Source: Microbotryomycetes sp. JL201 (Eukaryota > Basidiomycota > Microbotryomycetes). Taken from it: 64,000 bases of DNA. The notes under the pieces are model-generated. The model had not been told where the DNA came from, ran no database searches, and worked only from the letters and a program-made list of their open reading frames with translations. The stretch spans positions 62,001 through 126,000 of the forward strand of contig JAQYUZ010000025.1 of NCBI GenBank assembly GCA_033819885.1, in the 5' to 3' direction. Below are positions 48,023-61,646 of this stretch, one piece after another. The stretch's first letter is position 1; every line of letters starts with the position of its first letter. A program made the position numbers and the translations under genes.

Positions 48023-48596
48023 GGCGATGATGAACGGCAGCGGCAGACGTCAAACTGCGCCGACCTCGAGCTGAGCCGGTTTGACTCGATACTGCACGTG
48101 ACACGCCGCACATTCCTGCTCCAAAACGGCTCAACGGACGAAAAGGTAGAGTGAGTAAGCTCTACGAGCTGCAAAGCGGTGTCCAAGCTGATCGAACGTG
48201 CTCTGTGCCACCGTTCAGCTCTTCGCCGGCACTGGCTTTGGCTGGTAACGAGTGCGCGACGATTGACATAGCACTCAGCACGTCACATTGTACATGAGAT
48301 GCGATCCTAGCTCCAAAAACACCACTGACGCTCTCGCGGTTATCAGAACCCGCATAGAGTTCGAGCCGAAGGTTCAACTGCTCGCTCTGTAGCCGAGTAC
48401 GACCACATGCGCCGCAGAACTCGACCCGGCGATTCAAAAAGCAAATAGAGAGCTGCAGGTCAAAGGAGAAAGGAGGAAGCGCCCGAGCATTGGCACGTGA
48501 CTCGCTCGGTCATCATTAGGTCAGTCTACGGTCGTGAGGCGATCACAAGGCGCAGAATTCACAAAATTTGCCGTCAGCATTCGCTACTGAGCGGCT
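48023..48596. promoter_or_regulatory. Divergent promoter region ARG7/TEL1
   Basis: 574 bases between start codons. A minus-strand frame (48162-48437) is open but matches nothing. No control site could be named. Confidence 0.45.
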
Positions 48597-51500
48597 ATGG
48601 GGTCGAGAGCATGGCGCGAGCTGCTCGAGACAATCGAGAGTGGCAAAGCTCGAGAACGCAGTCAGGCGATTGAAGACTTTCGACCTACATTGGCATCATC
48701 GCACAACCTTGCTCGACTCAACGCCGACCCGAAGAACGATTGGACAGTCACATTGCAAACTCTCTTTGGCGTTGTCATCAACGAGCGCAACGACAATGCC
48801 AAAAAGAGCACGGCAGCTGCTCGAAAACGCCTTGAAGACGTCACATCGCTCGTCGGCTGGACAATCATGCGTATACACACTTTTTTGACTGGCAAAGGCG
48901 TCAAAAGTACTGTCAACCACCTTGCCCAAGTCCTCGCCTCGGATGGCGCGCAAGCGCAATACGCCCTGACTTACTTGCGTGCGCTGCGTTGCGTTCTGGA
49001 ATATGCTCCTCACGTGAATCACCTACAAGAAAAGCTTTGGATTGAGGTTGTCGCTGTGAGCTTTGGTATCGTTCTTGGGGACAAGATCAGGATTGGCCAA
49101 GAGTTTGCAGACGACGAGGCAATGGAATTGGGCGACGATGGAAATCAGTTGAGGCGACACCCGTTCAGAGTCGTCGACGAAGATGATGTGATCAACACTT
49201 CCGGTCACCGACGCACTTCGACCCCCGTCGAGGCAGAAGCAATGCGAGTGCTCGAGGCCGCTTTCAGAAGCAAGTCTGCACCATTTCTCGCCTTCTCACG
49301 CGTCATTCTGGCCAAATTCGCGAGGTTCTTGCGGCAATTCGGGTCGGACACGACAGCTCACAGCCCCGCATTGACCGCCCTCAATTTGGCGCTAGCCGAT
49401 CTAGTATACAACGAGCACGATGCGGTGCGCAAGTTTGGCACGAGGTTGTGGCCTTCAGTTCTCGCGCTATGTTCGACAAAGAGTGCCCCTCTCAAAGAGC
49501 AAGTCTTGATAACGCTTAGGTATTTGCTTCCGGCCATCACAGCAGACGACCGATCGGACGGCATTTTTGTCGGCTCGCGCACAAAAACTTTGCTCGACAC
49601 AGTTCTGACCGAACCGACCTTGAGATGGCGAGACGCGTACAGCCTTGATATCGAACATCTCAGGTTTGGGGTCTTCGACGGATCTTTCTCCGGGCAACCT
49701 TTCACCGTCGAGACATTTCAGCTTGGCCCCGGGTTCTCTGACAGAGACGCCGCTGCATGGGTTACCCTGGAGCTCGGCGCCGATAGTCTAGCAGATATAC
49801 ACGATGCTAGCGATGCTCCTGTCAACAGCGAAATCCTTTCGCCTGCTTCGGCACGAAATAAGAGAAGAAAAGTGAGTCAAAGCGACCTCTCCGTCTCGAT
49901 GCAGCGCCAGCTCACTGTAGGCTCTTGACAGCTCGAATCTCCTCTCTCTAATTTCCTCGACATTCTTACAAAGTCATCGTCACCTGCTTTGGTCGTGGCG
50001 TTCCGACTCCAAATGCTTGCGTTCTTTGTCGAGCGACACGATAGACTACTTCAGTTGTCTACAGTCCTATCCATCCTCAGAGCTGTTGAGATATGCATGA
50101 AGCATGAACAACCTAGCGTCCAAAATTGGGCATATGTCGTAGCAGCGGCGGTAGCAAACAAAGTCGGATCCAGCACGCCCGAACTCGGTACGACGTGGGA
50201 CACGCTGTGGTCGTCGTGCGTGCGCAAAGTCTCTCGTGCCGGGACCAGCCGTCTTGCCGCTCACGCCGTAAACATTTTGCTCTCAAACGGTCTCGTCAGC
50301 GGGAGTCTCATGTCTGCTTCAATCGGAGCTTTCGCGCGCGAACTCGACGTGCAAGGGCCAGATGGACCTTCCGATACCGTCTGCTTGTTTCTCGAGTGGA
50401 TCCATGCCGAGGCGTGCACAAATATGCGCTCGTACCATCTCGACGTCGGCGAAAAGATTCTGGCTTGGCTCGTTAACGGGTGGAACCCGATCGGATCTGC
50501 AAATAAAAGCACAACACCACTTCAACAGAATCGGTCAAACTGTCCCCAGCTATCGCCGAACGGGCTCTTGTCGTTGCTGGCACGCGTGTGCAGCATCGAC
50601 TTTTCGCCACATGGCCCTGAGGTTGCACTCGTCCCGGATTGCGACCTTGGAACGGTCGCTATCCAGGACTCAGAAATGAAGCCGATTCAGGACTATATTT
50701 CTGGACGTGTTCCAACATACTGTCGCGGTGACCGGGCTTCGGCCTCCGTATCAGCCAAACAGCGACCCGCTACCGTCGCCTCTGCCATCGAGACAGACCA
50801 AAAGCTCGAACGTAGGATATCTCTGTGGCTCCAGAAGACGTTGACTGGAATACTGGAGACAGCAGAGATTGGAGCAGACAACGACGCGGAATTCTGGATT
50901 GGATTGTCGAGCGACATCGTGAGAAGATACCTCGACCTTGTTTCTGTCTCGCTGGTGGTGGAAGGTCTGTTCGTCCGAAGCGCGAAGCGGCACAGCAAGT
51001 CGACAGTTGGCCTGGCCGCCAAGATCCTTTCGAAACTTGCCACCGCTCTCGGCATGTCCAAATGGCGAGTAAAGCAGATCGGTGGTCTGCTCGGCAGCGA
51101 TTGATCCTCTATAAATAAACAGGTCACCATCTGAACGAGCATACATTGTTGCCGGTCTCGACCCAATACTGGCGCCTGTCTCCTCATACTCGGCTGTACG
51201 CCTGCCCGTCCTGCTCAGCCCGTCTCACGCTTCGGACCTGCCTGAGGCTCTATTGTCCAAAAGAACAGACGATACCAAGTCTGACTTCGCCATTGATTTT
51301 GATGGACGCTCCTTCAGCCTGCTTCAATGCGTGTGGAGCTCGCGTGAGGTTCAACACGCCATGAACGAAGTAGCGTCAGTCTTGCACAGCTTTGTGTCCA
51401 GCTTGCTGGACGAACAAAAAGCCGTCGATATGCCTATGGCGACTCAACGTCTGAAAGAAGTGGAAGAGCAAGAGCGCGCGGACGACTTTGGTGAGATTCG

Positions 51501-54500
51501 GGTCGCCAGTCAGGCGAGCCAGGCATCAGGCGCAACCGATGACGCCAGGGCAGGGATGGCCACTACGTACATGATGATGAGAGCCGTCATCTCGAATGAA
51601 CTGGCCACATCCGGCAAGAAAACGGCTGTGCGCATACCTCAAGTCGTCTCAGCGCTTGAAGACGTTGAAGGCAAGGTTGCCATCTCTATCATTGAGACAA
51701 TCTTGGCTGCGGTGCGCGACGGCCTCGTGACACTCAGCCTTTCGGCAGCGGACACAATCTTGACGCACATGGGCGAGCAACTGCTACCAAGGTATGCATT
51801 CGCGCGCGATGAGCGCCTCGTCGTGCTCGGATTACGTTTTCTCGAAACCATCGCGGAGAGCTGGATCTTGCCTGTCGATTCAGGAGCAGCAGACGAGCTT
51901 TTCACACATGCTCGTCAACTATGCGCTTGGTACATTAGCGCGTTGCACGCCAGAATCCTTGCTTCATGGCGCGTCCGATTGCATCTGATCGCATTCCTGG
52001 ACGTCTATCTGAGCTTTGACCGCACTCAAGAATTCTGGGACGTCGACGGGATTGCATATCGCGCTAGTGATGGCCCCGCGATCCTTCCGACTGCAATCTT
52101 GCCGTCGATGCTCCAGGATGTCGACTTTCGAGTGCGCTTCCGGGCGGCGACGTCGGCACCAGCTCTCTTCACTTTTATGTACGAGAACGCACTCGATTCG
52201 CAAGTGCTGTTCGACGATATCCGCAACAACCTTAAGCTCTTGAACTTGAACGAGCGCGAGCAAGTCATGACTAGGGTTCTTGCCCTCGGCAACATTTTCA
52301 TAGCGTCAGGAGCACGTCGTCGCTCGCCATACAAGGCATTGATCTTCATCAGCGAAGCCTCTCCAGTCTTGACGCCACAAGTAGACGCAGTCCTGGGCGG
52401 AGCGGCAGTTCGACTCGGGTTCTCTGGTCGTGCGGATCTATTCCGATTGTATTGCCAGTACTCGCTATTCAGCTCGGTCACGAATCCGGAACAGCCCTCG
52501 TACAGCCTCGTGCCAATCCAGCCAAGTACAGCCGGCTTTGCGAACATGCGAGACGTTCGACTAGCCGAGTTTCAGCACATTGTGCCGATACTCGCTTACT
52601 TTGACGCGCTCAAGCCTGCGCTGGACGCTCTGTGTTCGACTGTCGGAATTTCGAAGAAGCAAGCCTTGCTCGAATGCTTCCCGCAGGCCACTGCCCTGAC
52701 GCTGTGCCTCGGGGCGCGCGAGATGATACACGCACCTTTGAAGGCGCCCCCGAGCTTCGATCAGGTCGTCCGACGCGCGCACGCCTTGGCTGAAGAGGCA
52801 GGAGCGGGTGATGCACACCAAGTCGACGAGCTTCTGACGCAGTATGCAGACGAGATCGCCGCCGTCGTTTTGTCAAAATTGCACGAGCGCAAGTGGGATC
52901 CCGCACAACCTCACCAGGCTCTTTCGACGGATCCTGATATCGAGCGCACATTCAAGCAAGTCTTGCCATTAGAAGCACCGGTTCATTTGACCGAGCCCAA
53001 CCCGCCTTACCTAGACTTGACGGTCGTTCTTCACGTGCTGGTCTGGCTACAGCAGCGACATCCAGTTTTTAATCGCACGTCGGCGTTGTACTCTGTTTTA
53101 CAACGCCTGCTGTCGACGGTCCGACAAGCGCCGTTCAACGATTTGCGCAAGGACGCGCTGTTCGCAACTGCAGTCGCCATCTCTTTGGGTCATCGGGTGG
53201 CCAGGGACGCCATGATCCTCGACTTGCTGCTGCATCATCTTGTCGAAATGCTCAGCCAGCCCGAACTTTCGCCACTGATCATCGGCATGCTTCAATGGGC
53301 TTTCGAAAGCTTTCACAAGCTCGGCACGCATACAGCAGACTTGTGCTCGCATTTCGTCAAAGCGACGCATATCTGCGATAAATTACTGCATCAAACGCTG
53401 GACCAAGACATTCGCAAATCGCTTGAGGCTTTCTGGCAGCATTTGGCCCGTACCTCGGACAAGGTTTTGGCTCAACCGAATCCGATTGCTATCGTATCGC
53501 GCCTTTTGCATCCGCATCGAGTCGATCCGAGCCTTGTACCGCCTGAAGCTGTTGCCCACGCCCTCGCACAAGACTTTGCGCCCGTCACTAAATTTCGGCT
53601 CGCCAGAATGATGGCGGAGCAAGTCAAGCTTCATCAAAGTACACCAAGCTCGACCGAATTGTGGCAACTGGCGAAGCAGGTCTCGAGAACAGAGTTGCCG
53701 ACCAGAGAAGAATGCATCTCTTTCTCCGACCTGCTGTTCATGGCCGGCGGCACGGTCGAATCACCTGGCCTCACGACGCTCGAGGACCCGGTCAAGCGTA
53801 TTAGTGACAGCGGCGTCAATATCAAAATCGATATGATCGAGGTAGTCCTGTCTTTTCTTCGTGACCCCGAGTCGGACATCAGCTTTCACGCTTTCGAGAC
53901 TGCAGGTTTGCTGTTCAGCGCACTGAGCGCCACTGACCTTAACATTGTGAACAAGCTGCCAGCTCATCTTCGCGACATCGCCGCCATCTTGGCCTCGCCT
54001 TCGATCTTGCGACCTCAGCGCCTGCGACAGCCTTCTGTCCACGACCTGGCCTTCTTGGAGGATGCAGACGGCGATCGCCTGTTCGCCGACTTTGAGCGTT
54101 GGATCTCGTCGCTCACCAAGGTACTCTGCGATGTTGCGGCCTCAAAGGGCGACGCGTTCTTTGCGCAGGCGGGTTCGCTGGCTGAGCACAGTGTCGACTT
54201 TGCCACGAAGGCATTCCCAATCATGATGCACGCTGTACTTTACGAGGCGGCCAACGATATCAATCACGAGTTCCGCAAGACGTTGTCAAATTACCTGTCG
54301 CGCATATTGAAAGGTCGAACTACCAGTCTGCAAACAATCAAGGCGATTGTCGACGCTGTCGTATACCTCCGCCACCATCCTCGGCCCGACCTCGAAGAAT
54401 CGCTATCAGTTTGCGACAAATGGCTCGACATATCTTGGTTGTTGCTGGCGTCAGGAGCGATCAAGACTAAGTCGCCACTCGCGGCACTCATGTTCCTCGA

Positions 54501-57500
54501 GCTTGGACACGAGCATCAAGGGCTGTTTAAGGAAGGCAAAGACAGCCAGCCGGTCAAGAAGGATCTCGACAAGGAAGCGCAGAGCTTGTTGTACGACATT
54601 TACGAGGCGATTGAGGAACCGGACGGGTTTTACGGTCGTCAGTCACGCGACGTGCGTGTGTCTGTTGTCAAGCGTCTCCATCACGAGCGACAGTGGGACA
54701 AAGCTTTCTCGATGCACGGTGCCGAATTTGAAGCGCTTTCTACGCAGCGCGAGAAGTCAAGTCAGGCGCTGTCAAAGGCAACTGCTGGCGTAATTCAGTC
54801 TCTGGCACTATCAGGTTTCAATCGCCTGGCACTCTCAATCCTACAGCCAGCCAGCGCTGAAGGCGCCATCCGAACTCAAGATGTTTCTGATGACTTGTCG
54901 CACGATCTCGCTTGGCGGGCAACAAGCTGGGACCTTCCGGCCAACTCTCCAAACTTGTCCGCTTCTAGCGCGACCTTGTATTCGGTGTTCCGTCAGCTTC
55001 AAGGTGTACAAGACTCGGCTCGAGTTACCGATCTTGCGCAAGGTGCCATGGCGTCTGAGGTGTTCAAGCTCGCCTCCATCAGCGTCAACAACCCTACACC
55101 AAACTCCGACGTCTTGTCAACAATCCTGATTCTGCGCGAGATTCACGCTTTCTCGATCTGGCGCGAGGGTGGTGGGAACGCCGATGTGGCTATCAAGGCT
55201 TTGTCACAACTTCCAGACAAGATGGGGTGAGCAAGACTCTAAGACTCAACTTCTGTGGAGCGACTCAGTGACCATGTCGCCGTGCACCTGCAGCTTTGAA
55301 CAAGCAGATAAGATTTTGTCGAGTCGCATAACCCTGCTGCGACATCTTCAGATTACCGAAGGCGCGGACGCAGTTGGTGATGAGTTTATTCCTGAGGCGG
55401 TCACCAAACTTGTCAACGTGGAGCGCATGTGCTTGCTTCAGCTCAGCCAGCGCGCGCGAGATAGCGACAACCTCCAGATTGCGCTCAATGCCGTCACAGC
55501 GGCGCATCGGCTCGTCAAGCATCGAGATCAAGCGAATGAGGTCGACGCTGAGCTTGCGCAAGTCCTGTGGAGGCAAGGAGAACATGGCACGGCGATTGAG
55601 CTGCTTGAGGAAGTCAGGAACAGACGTCCTCCCAAAGTTGCAATCATTCATGCTCAATTGGTGTGTCACTTTGTGGAAAAGCTTCCGAACCTGTCTCGCT
55701 CACACTCGTATCGGTAGGGTCGCTGGCAAGTCGAATCTCGTTTGAAGAGCTTTCAAGAGATCCTCGACAATTGCTTCGAACCGGCTAGCAGAGCGCTTGA
55801 CGACACTTACACCACTCAGGAGCGAGCAATGGTCTTTTCAAGCTTTGCTCGCTTCGCTGACGAACAGTATCAGGAAGCGTTACGAGCGTACGAGGCCCGA
55901 CGTGAGAAATTTGAAGCATACGAGCAGCACAAGCTCAGCGAGATCGACGCGATTGATCGGCAACTCAGGTTACTTCATCCGGATGACCCAGAACACAGAT
56001 CGCTCTCAGCTCGCGAGCTCAGGACTAGCAAACGCATCGCGGAGCAGTATCTTGAAGAGGATCAACGAAACTTTGCCGCGGTCAAGAACAAGATGCGGAC
56101 GATGCTTTCGCGAGCGATTGAGAACTATGCGCGAAGCGTTTGCGAGGTCGACGGTAATCCCGAAGTGGTTTTGCGGTTCACGGCCTTGTGGTTGGCCAAT
56201 TCGGACGAGGAGCAGCTCAACGCCGAGATTCAGACGCTTCTACAGGCAATACCTTCGCATCGCTTTGTGTTCCTCGCCTATCAGCTCTCGGCTCGCCTCT
56301 CTGCACCTACTCAGGATATCAGATTCAGCACTGCTTTGAATGGCCTCGTGTTGCGCTTGTGCCGGGATCACCCGTATCACGCGTTCTTTCCCGTTAATGC
56401 GCTCTGCGACAGTTCAGTCAAATCGACACCTGTATCGTCAAAGAAGGTCCGAGCACGGCGATCGTCGACAGCAGTGTCAAGTGTTGAGATGACGCCTAAC
56501 GAGCGTGCACAAGCGGCGAGTGTCGTCATCTCCAAGCTCAAATCTGTTCCCAGCATGCTCTACGTCGTTGAATCGCTTGAACTCGTCTGCGAGGCTTCGC
56601 GAGAGTGGTCGGAGTTCAACGTCAAGATTGCGACGTATCTCGAAAAGAGCAGGATCAAATCCGGACCCTTGCCGCTTCCAAAGTCGATCAAACTCGTGAC
56701 GGACGTCAATAATCTAGCCGTGCCAGTCCTCACTTACGATTTGGCTGTCAACGTTGCCGGCGAGTACGACTTGAAGAAAGTGCCGACCATTGTCTGCTAC
56801 GAGAAGGAGTGGCGCGCAGTCGGCGGAGTTAATACGCCAAAAGTCACGGACTGTATTGGCAGCGACGGAAAGGTATATCGTCAGCTAGTGAGTGCAATTT
56901 GACTGCCAAGGAATCTGCGGCAAGCTCACTGCCCAATCTCAGTTCAAGGGAAATGACGATATGCGTCAAGATGCCGTCATGCAGCAATTGTTTCAACTCG
57001 TCAACGACTTTCTGAGCCAAGATGCTCGCACGCGTCGTCGCAAGCTCCACCTGCGTTGTTACAAGATTGTGCCGATGCAGAAAGCTACTGGCGTCCTCGA
57101 GTTTGTGACGAATACCAAGCCATTGATCAAAGTCATTGAGCCGCTCTATGAGTAAGTGGTCCTTGCCGATTGCACGGTGCGATTGACCCAATTGACGGCC
57201 ATGCAGCCCAGTGCAGTTTAAAGAGGCAGGCAAGACTATGGCAGCTGCCGCTAATGCCAAAAGCAACCGGGATCGGCTCAAAGACGAGGCGTTCAAAGTG
57301 ATCTTGTCCAAACTACCGCCGATGATGCGCCACTTCTTTTTCCAGAAACAGAGGCTGCCGTCATTGTGGTTCGAGATGAGGTTGAATTACTCGAGAAGTG
57401 TGGCCACTTCGTCAATCATGGGACACGTGATCGGCCTCGGCGATCGCCACACGTCGAACGCTCTCGTGGATGAGAAACTTGGTGAAGTCGTTCAGATCGA

Positions 57501-58155
57501 TTTTGGCATTGCTTTCGAGAGTGCAAGTCTCTAGGCTCTTCGGATGTGAGACTTTTGGCTAAGTTCTTGCTGCTGCTGCTGCTGCTGCTACAGGGCAAAC
57601 ACCTTCCAATTCCCGAACTTGTCCCATTCCGACTGACTCAGAATGTCATTGACGGCTTTGGCTCGAGCGGCGTTGAAGGCGTGTTTCGAAGATGCAGCGA
57701 AGAAACGTTGCGCGTATTGCGGTCACGCTCAAACGTCCTCATGACAGTCCTTGAAGTTTTCAAGCACGATCCTTTGCAAAACTGGTGCGTTTTACGTCTT
57801 TGACGATTGATTGGAATTTTTCAGGTGCTCGAAATTGACACTTCGCGCCTACGCTATTACAGGGCTGTCTCTGCAGCCGTCGCTAAAAAGATTCAAGACA
57901 CGGCCGAAGATCAAGGCGAAGCTGTTATTGCGCTTGACGATTTGCCCGACGAAGCTGACCGAGCTTTGTCGACCGTCAAAGCAAAACTCGACACTCACCT
58001 CAGTGTCGAGTACACTGTCAATCAGTTGATCCAAGAAGCGACCGACTTTACTCATTTAGCGAGAATCTTCCAGGGTAAGTCTTTCTTGTGACGATCTCCA
58101 CATGTTCAATGTGCTAGCTGACTCGATGACATCAGGCTGGAAAGCTTGGTTGTAG
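48597..58155 (+). CDS. TEL1: ATM/Tel1 checkpoint kinase (PIKK)
   Basis: DNA double-strand-break and telomere-length kinase, nuclear. Start 48597: RELLETIESGKARERSQAIE fits the N-terminal TAN motif of Tel1/ATM. HEAT-like repeats fill the middle, including one open exon of about 4 kb (51130-55230). The FAT domain covers roughly 55300-56400. The kinase reads DDMRQDAVMQQLFQLVNDFL, GLGDRHTSNALVDEKLGEVV (DRHxxN), QIDFGIAFES (DFG) and, after a GC-AG intron, LPIPELVPFRLTQNVIDGFG and GVEGVFRRCSEETLRVLRSR, typical of ATM. The FATC ends RIFQGWKAWL, stop 58153-58155. Total roughly 2,900 aa, about ten introns. The junction near 51100 is not fully resolved. Confidence 0.93.
57523..57593 (+). other. GC-AG intron in TEL1 with CTG repeat
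   Basis: Exon end TTCGAGAGT, donor GCAAGTCT, acceptor CTACAG. The join gives AFES-GKHLPIPELVPFR, the ATM activation segment, in phase; no GT donor gives the right frame. A (CTG)6 run (57570-57587) lies just before the acceptor. Confidence 0.82.
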
Positions 58156-58278
58156 TTGTTGCACGAATATGCTTTGATCGTATACCATTCTTGTTTGATA
58201 CCTTGTTTGACGATTTGCATTTTCACACTTTACTCTCTCGCCATATACAACAAAGTTTCGAGCGACCGAGCTGGAGCG

Positions 58279-60322
58279 TTATCGCCTCGAACCCATCTGA
58301 CTCAGTCTGTCCTTGACTTGCATCCCAATCAAGCCACCGACGCTCTTGACAAACTTGAGACCGTTCCGGACGGAATCCACTCCACTCCCAACGACACCCC
58401 ACAAGCCCGGGTTCAATTCCCTACCATCTTTTGTGTACTTGACTCCGACGCCTGCTCCTGCTCCTCCCATCAATACTCGTTTCAGGCCATCGAGCTCGTT
58501 GACGATCTCGAGACCGGTCGAACGGGCCCAGACGAAGGGTCGAGCGGTAGAAGAATAGAGTGAAGCAAGGTGGTCACAAGTGGACAAGATGGCATGGTTA
58601 GGAATGTATCGTGATCGAGGATACGACCTCAAAGCGTTGTATGAGCCTTCAAGGAGAAAACGGAAAGATTATCAAGTTTCAGTGCGGTCCGAAAACATTG
58701 TCGAAACAGACTGACCAATGTCACCGCCTTCTTGCACGGTTTGCTCTAGCGTTTCAACGAGCGCTTGAATGTCTCCGAGACCCATGTTCAAACCTTGTCC
58801 GGCCAACGGGTGCACTGTGTGCGCTGCGTCCCCAACAAGTGCCGTTCTCAGATCGCGTCCGTTTACAGGTTGACCAATGTACGAGCTGGTGTGAGATAGG
58901 CGCAATGGAAACGATGCAACAGATCCTGTCTGGATGGATGTCACAGTCGGAGGAAACTCGTCGGGCACGATTGATGGGTCGTAAGCGGGCGCAGTCGCTG
59001 CGACGAGAGACGACAACACGGCCTCTAGTTGCTCGGCTTCCGGCACTTGTGCCCGCTCAAGCTGGTCCAAGAATTGCCGAAGAGCGTCGTATGGCAGCGA
59101 AAAGGCTGCAGTCACGAGTTTTGCCAGGAGGTCGAGCGGGAGTGCCTTGAGAGCCGAAGCGAGTGCTGGTGTTGTCGACCAAACGAGTGAGGCGGTAGTG
59201 TCAGACAGCTGCGTCCACAGGTAAACTTCAGCGTCTGCCAAGTCAAGGGCGACAGGACCGACGCACTGGCAAGAATGCAATTGGCCCTTCAGGAAGAAAC
59301 CGTTGCCATGCTGTCGACATACCCTCGCCAGCATTTGCAGCGGAAACGTGTAGACTAGCTACGACGCCTTGAGCATTGTACGGCCAGCCGAAGGTGTCGA
59401 TTTTTGAATAGCTTTTAACGGGGCTGTTAGCGCCGTCAGCACCGATCTGTATCGGCCGAGGCAAAGTGAGCATCCGAGGGTTGAATCGCAGGAGCCACAA
59501 ACTGACAAGAAGCCGGGCTCTGAGGAAGCGAGATTGAGACGCGTCTGCGCCTGGCTTGCCGACCTGGACGACTGGCCATCCTGCGTCGTCCTTTTCGATG
59601 CCGAGCACTCGCGTCTGATCGAGCAGCTCGACCTTGTTTTGGTTGCTGTCGAGCGCCTCGAGGCAAGCCCTCTGCAAGTTGAGGTTTTCGACCAGCGTCG
59701 CCATTGGACTCGTCACGCGCAAGTCGTGCCGAGCAATCGCCTCGTCGAACGGGTCTGGCTCGACCGTCGGGGACGTGAAGGTGATACGAGACCCTGATAT
59801 TCCATCCCAGACTTGCATCTCTTCTATACCTCTTGTGCGAGCGTGTTGCATGTGTTGCCACACTCCGATCTCTGCGTACGAGTTGCGATGTGAGCGCGCA
59901 AAGGCATGAACGAGATCGGCACGAGGTTGCGCGCGCCCGAGATGCTCACTCGTCAAGAAGCGGATGTTGTCTGCGGTGATTGAGCTGACCCTATTGCTGT
60001 ACTCGTCCGGCTTTGGCTGCCACTGTAGTTGCTGCTTGAAATCGCCTGCCTCGATCAGAGCCAAACGGCCATGGCTCGACGTGATGCTCGTATTCGAGGC
60101 TGCGTAGATCACCATCAACACCTCAAGAAGGATGATTGAGCCCAACTGCGACACACCGATGGCTGCAGCGAGCGCTAGACCGGCTGGACCACCACCGACA
60201 ACGACCAAGTCCTTGTCAACGACGGCGTGTTGGGCGTGCACGCTGTAGCATCGCCGCACAGAGTTTCTGACAAGCCATGCGCTCGGCCGCGTGACGGCAA
60301 GCACGCGTGGTCGCGGAGACAT
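58279..60322 (-). CDS. COQ6: Ubiquinone biosynthesis monooxygenase Coq6
   Basis: FAD-dependent C5-hydroxylase of coenzyme Q synthesis, on the matrix side of the inner mitochondrial membrane. Start 60322: MSPRPRVLAVTRPSAWLVRN presequence; VVVGGGPAGLALAAA dinucleotide motif; SSHGRLALIEAG; SYAEIGVWQHMQHARTRGIE; IGADGANSPVKSYSKI; RTALVGDAAHTVHPLAGQGL (GDAAH motif); then YPRSRYIPNHAILSTCDHLA and ARSTGLEIVNELDGLK of the Coq6 C-terminus. It ends with a Gly/Val/Lys-rich tail, stop 58279-58281. About five introns, convergent with TEL1. Closest alternative would be another UbiH-family member, but the LPNHAILSTCD-like block argues for Coq6. Confidence 0.93.
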
Positions 60323-60437
60323 TGCTGGTTCGGGCGAGGTTTGAGCTTGAGCCTCAACAAGCTCGGACTTTGGCCACGTAAAGCCTTGCAAGACGCTGAC
60401 ACGCCTCAGATCCTTTCCGAATCGTCTGCTGCCTCGT
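60323..60437. promoter_or_regulatory. Short divergent promoter COQ6/EVE gene
   Basis: 115 bases between chosen start codons. The gene order places a mitochondrial enzyme and a nuclear-type protein back to back. No element named. Confidence 0.4.
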
Positions 60438-61646
60438 ATGACTGACAGACAGTACACGCATTGGCTGTTCAAGGTGGGGCGATTCGTATAAATTCCCCCA
60501 CATGGCAGCCACACTCATACCGTTATCGCGCACACACAGTCAGAGTGGGTCGACAGCCGCGCACAACAATAAAGTCTAAAGGGACCGAAGCCTGACGACC
60601 GACCTTGCAGGCCAAACTCGAGGCTGGAGAATGGCGTGGACGTCAAGTTCAGCATCGATGACCTCAAGGACATCAAGGCAAGCTCACAAGGCAAGCACTT
60701 CCGAAGAGACGACAGAGCTGACGAGCAGTGCAGGTGTCTAGCTGGGACGGCGTTCGTAATCACCAAGTAAGCGCCAAATTCAGTCATCTCTGCATTCGGA
60801 TTTCGCGTCCTCAACGACTGCGGCTACAAAACAGGCAAAAAACTTCATGAAGCAGCAGATGAAGGTAGGAGACAGCGGCCTGTTCTACCATTCAAGCTGC
60901 AAAGTCCCGGCCGTCGTCGGCCTTTGCAAAGTCGTCAAAGAAGGTGAGCGACAGATTTCACTGACTCTACAAATCTACCCAAGTATATGCTAACTTGACC
61001 ACATAAAGGCTACCCTGACCACTCGGCTTGGAACTCGAAATCGCCGTGAGCTCCCCGAATCCGCGACTAAGGCTGCGTTTCGCTTACATGGGAACGTTCA
61101 GCTACTTCGACCCAAAGTCAAAGAAAGACGACCCGACATGGTATATGGTAGATGTCGAAGTAAGTCTTGGACGGGCCGAGGTGCAGAAAGTTAAGCTGAC
61201 GTGTCCGCCACCAATAGTACGTATCTCATTTACAGCATCCCGTCTCGCTCTCTACGCTCCAGCGTTTATCATCGATACCGCATTCATCTCTTCCCGATGC
61301 CGTCAAAGCGTATCTCACTTCCGACCATCAGAAAGCTGTCGCTTCCAGCCAGCTGTTGAGCAAAGGCAGATTGAGCGTTCAGCCCTGCAGCGACGAATTT
61401 TACGAAGCTGTCGTCTTGCTAGGCGAGAACGGTGGCTGGGAGGACGGGTCGTCAAACAAGAACCCAGGGAGGGCAACAAAGAAGGCTAAAGCGCTTACAA
61501 AAAGCGACGAAGATGATGACGACGATGACAAGAAAATCAGGGCGAGGAGACCAAAACGACAAAAATTAGAAAAGGTTGTGGTGACAGACGAAGGAGCAGG
61601 AGAAGCAAAGGAGAAGGGGCGAGCGAGGCCGAAAACCAAGCGATGA
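60438..61646 (+). CDS. THYN1-like EVE-domain protein
   Basis: EVE (PUA-like) fold, nuclear in animals and proposed to read modified bases. Start 60438 MTDRQYTHWLFK; the splice to the next exon (acceptor near 60590, reading PDDRPCRPNSRLENGVDVKF) is the least certain join. Then SIDDLKDIK, SSWDGVRNHQ, AKNFMKQQMKVGDSGLFYHS, SCKVPAVVGLCKVVKEGYPD, SP-YFDPKSKKDDPTWYMVDV, HPVSLSTLQRLSSIPHSSLP, GRLSVQPCSDEFYEAVVLLG. The tail is acidic then basic (DDDDDDKKIRARRPKRQKLE), NLS-like, stop 61644-61646. Intron 60678-60733 is GC-AG (gcaagc). Confidence 0.87.
60678..60733 (+). other. GC-AG intron in THYN1-like gene
   Basis: Exon end GACATCAAG, intron GCAAGCTC...GTGCAG (56 nt), next exon GTGTCTAGCTGG. The join DIK-VSSWDGVRN matches the animal THYN1 order. 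Confidence 0.78.

Noticed and set aside
57570-57587. CTG run read as a poly-Leu coding segment
   Set aside because: It lies inside the TEL1 intron, in front of the acceptor, and in-frame reading meets a stop.
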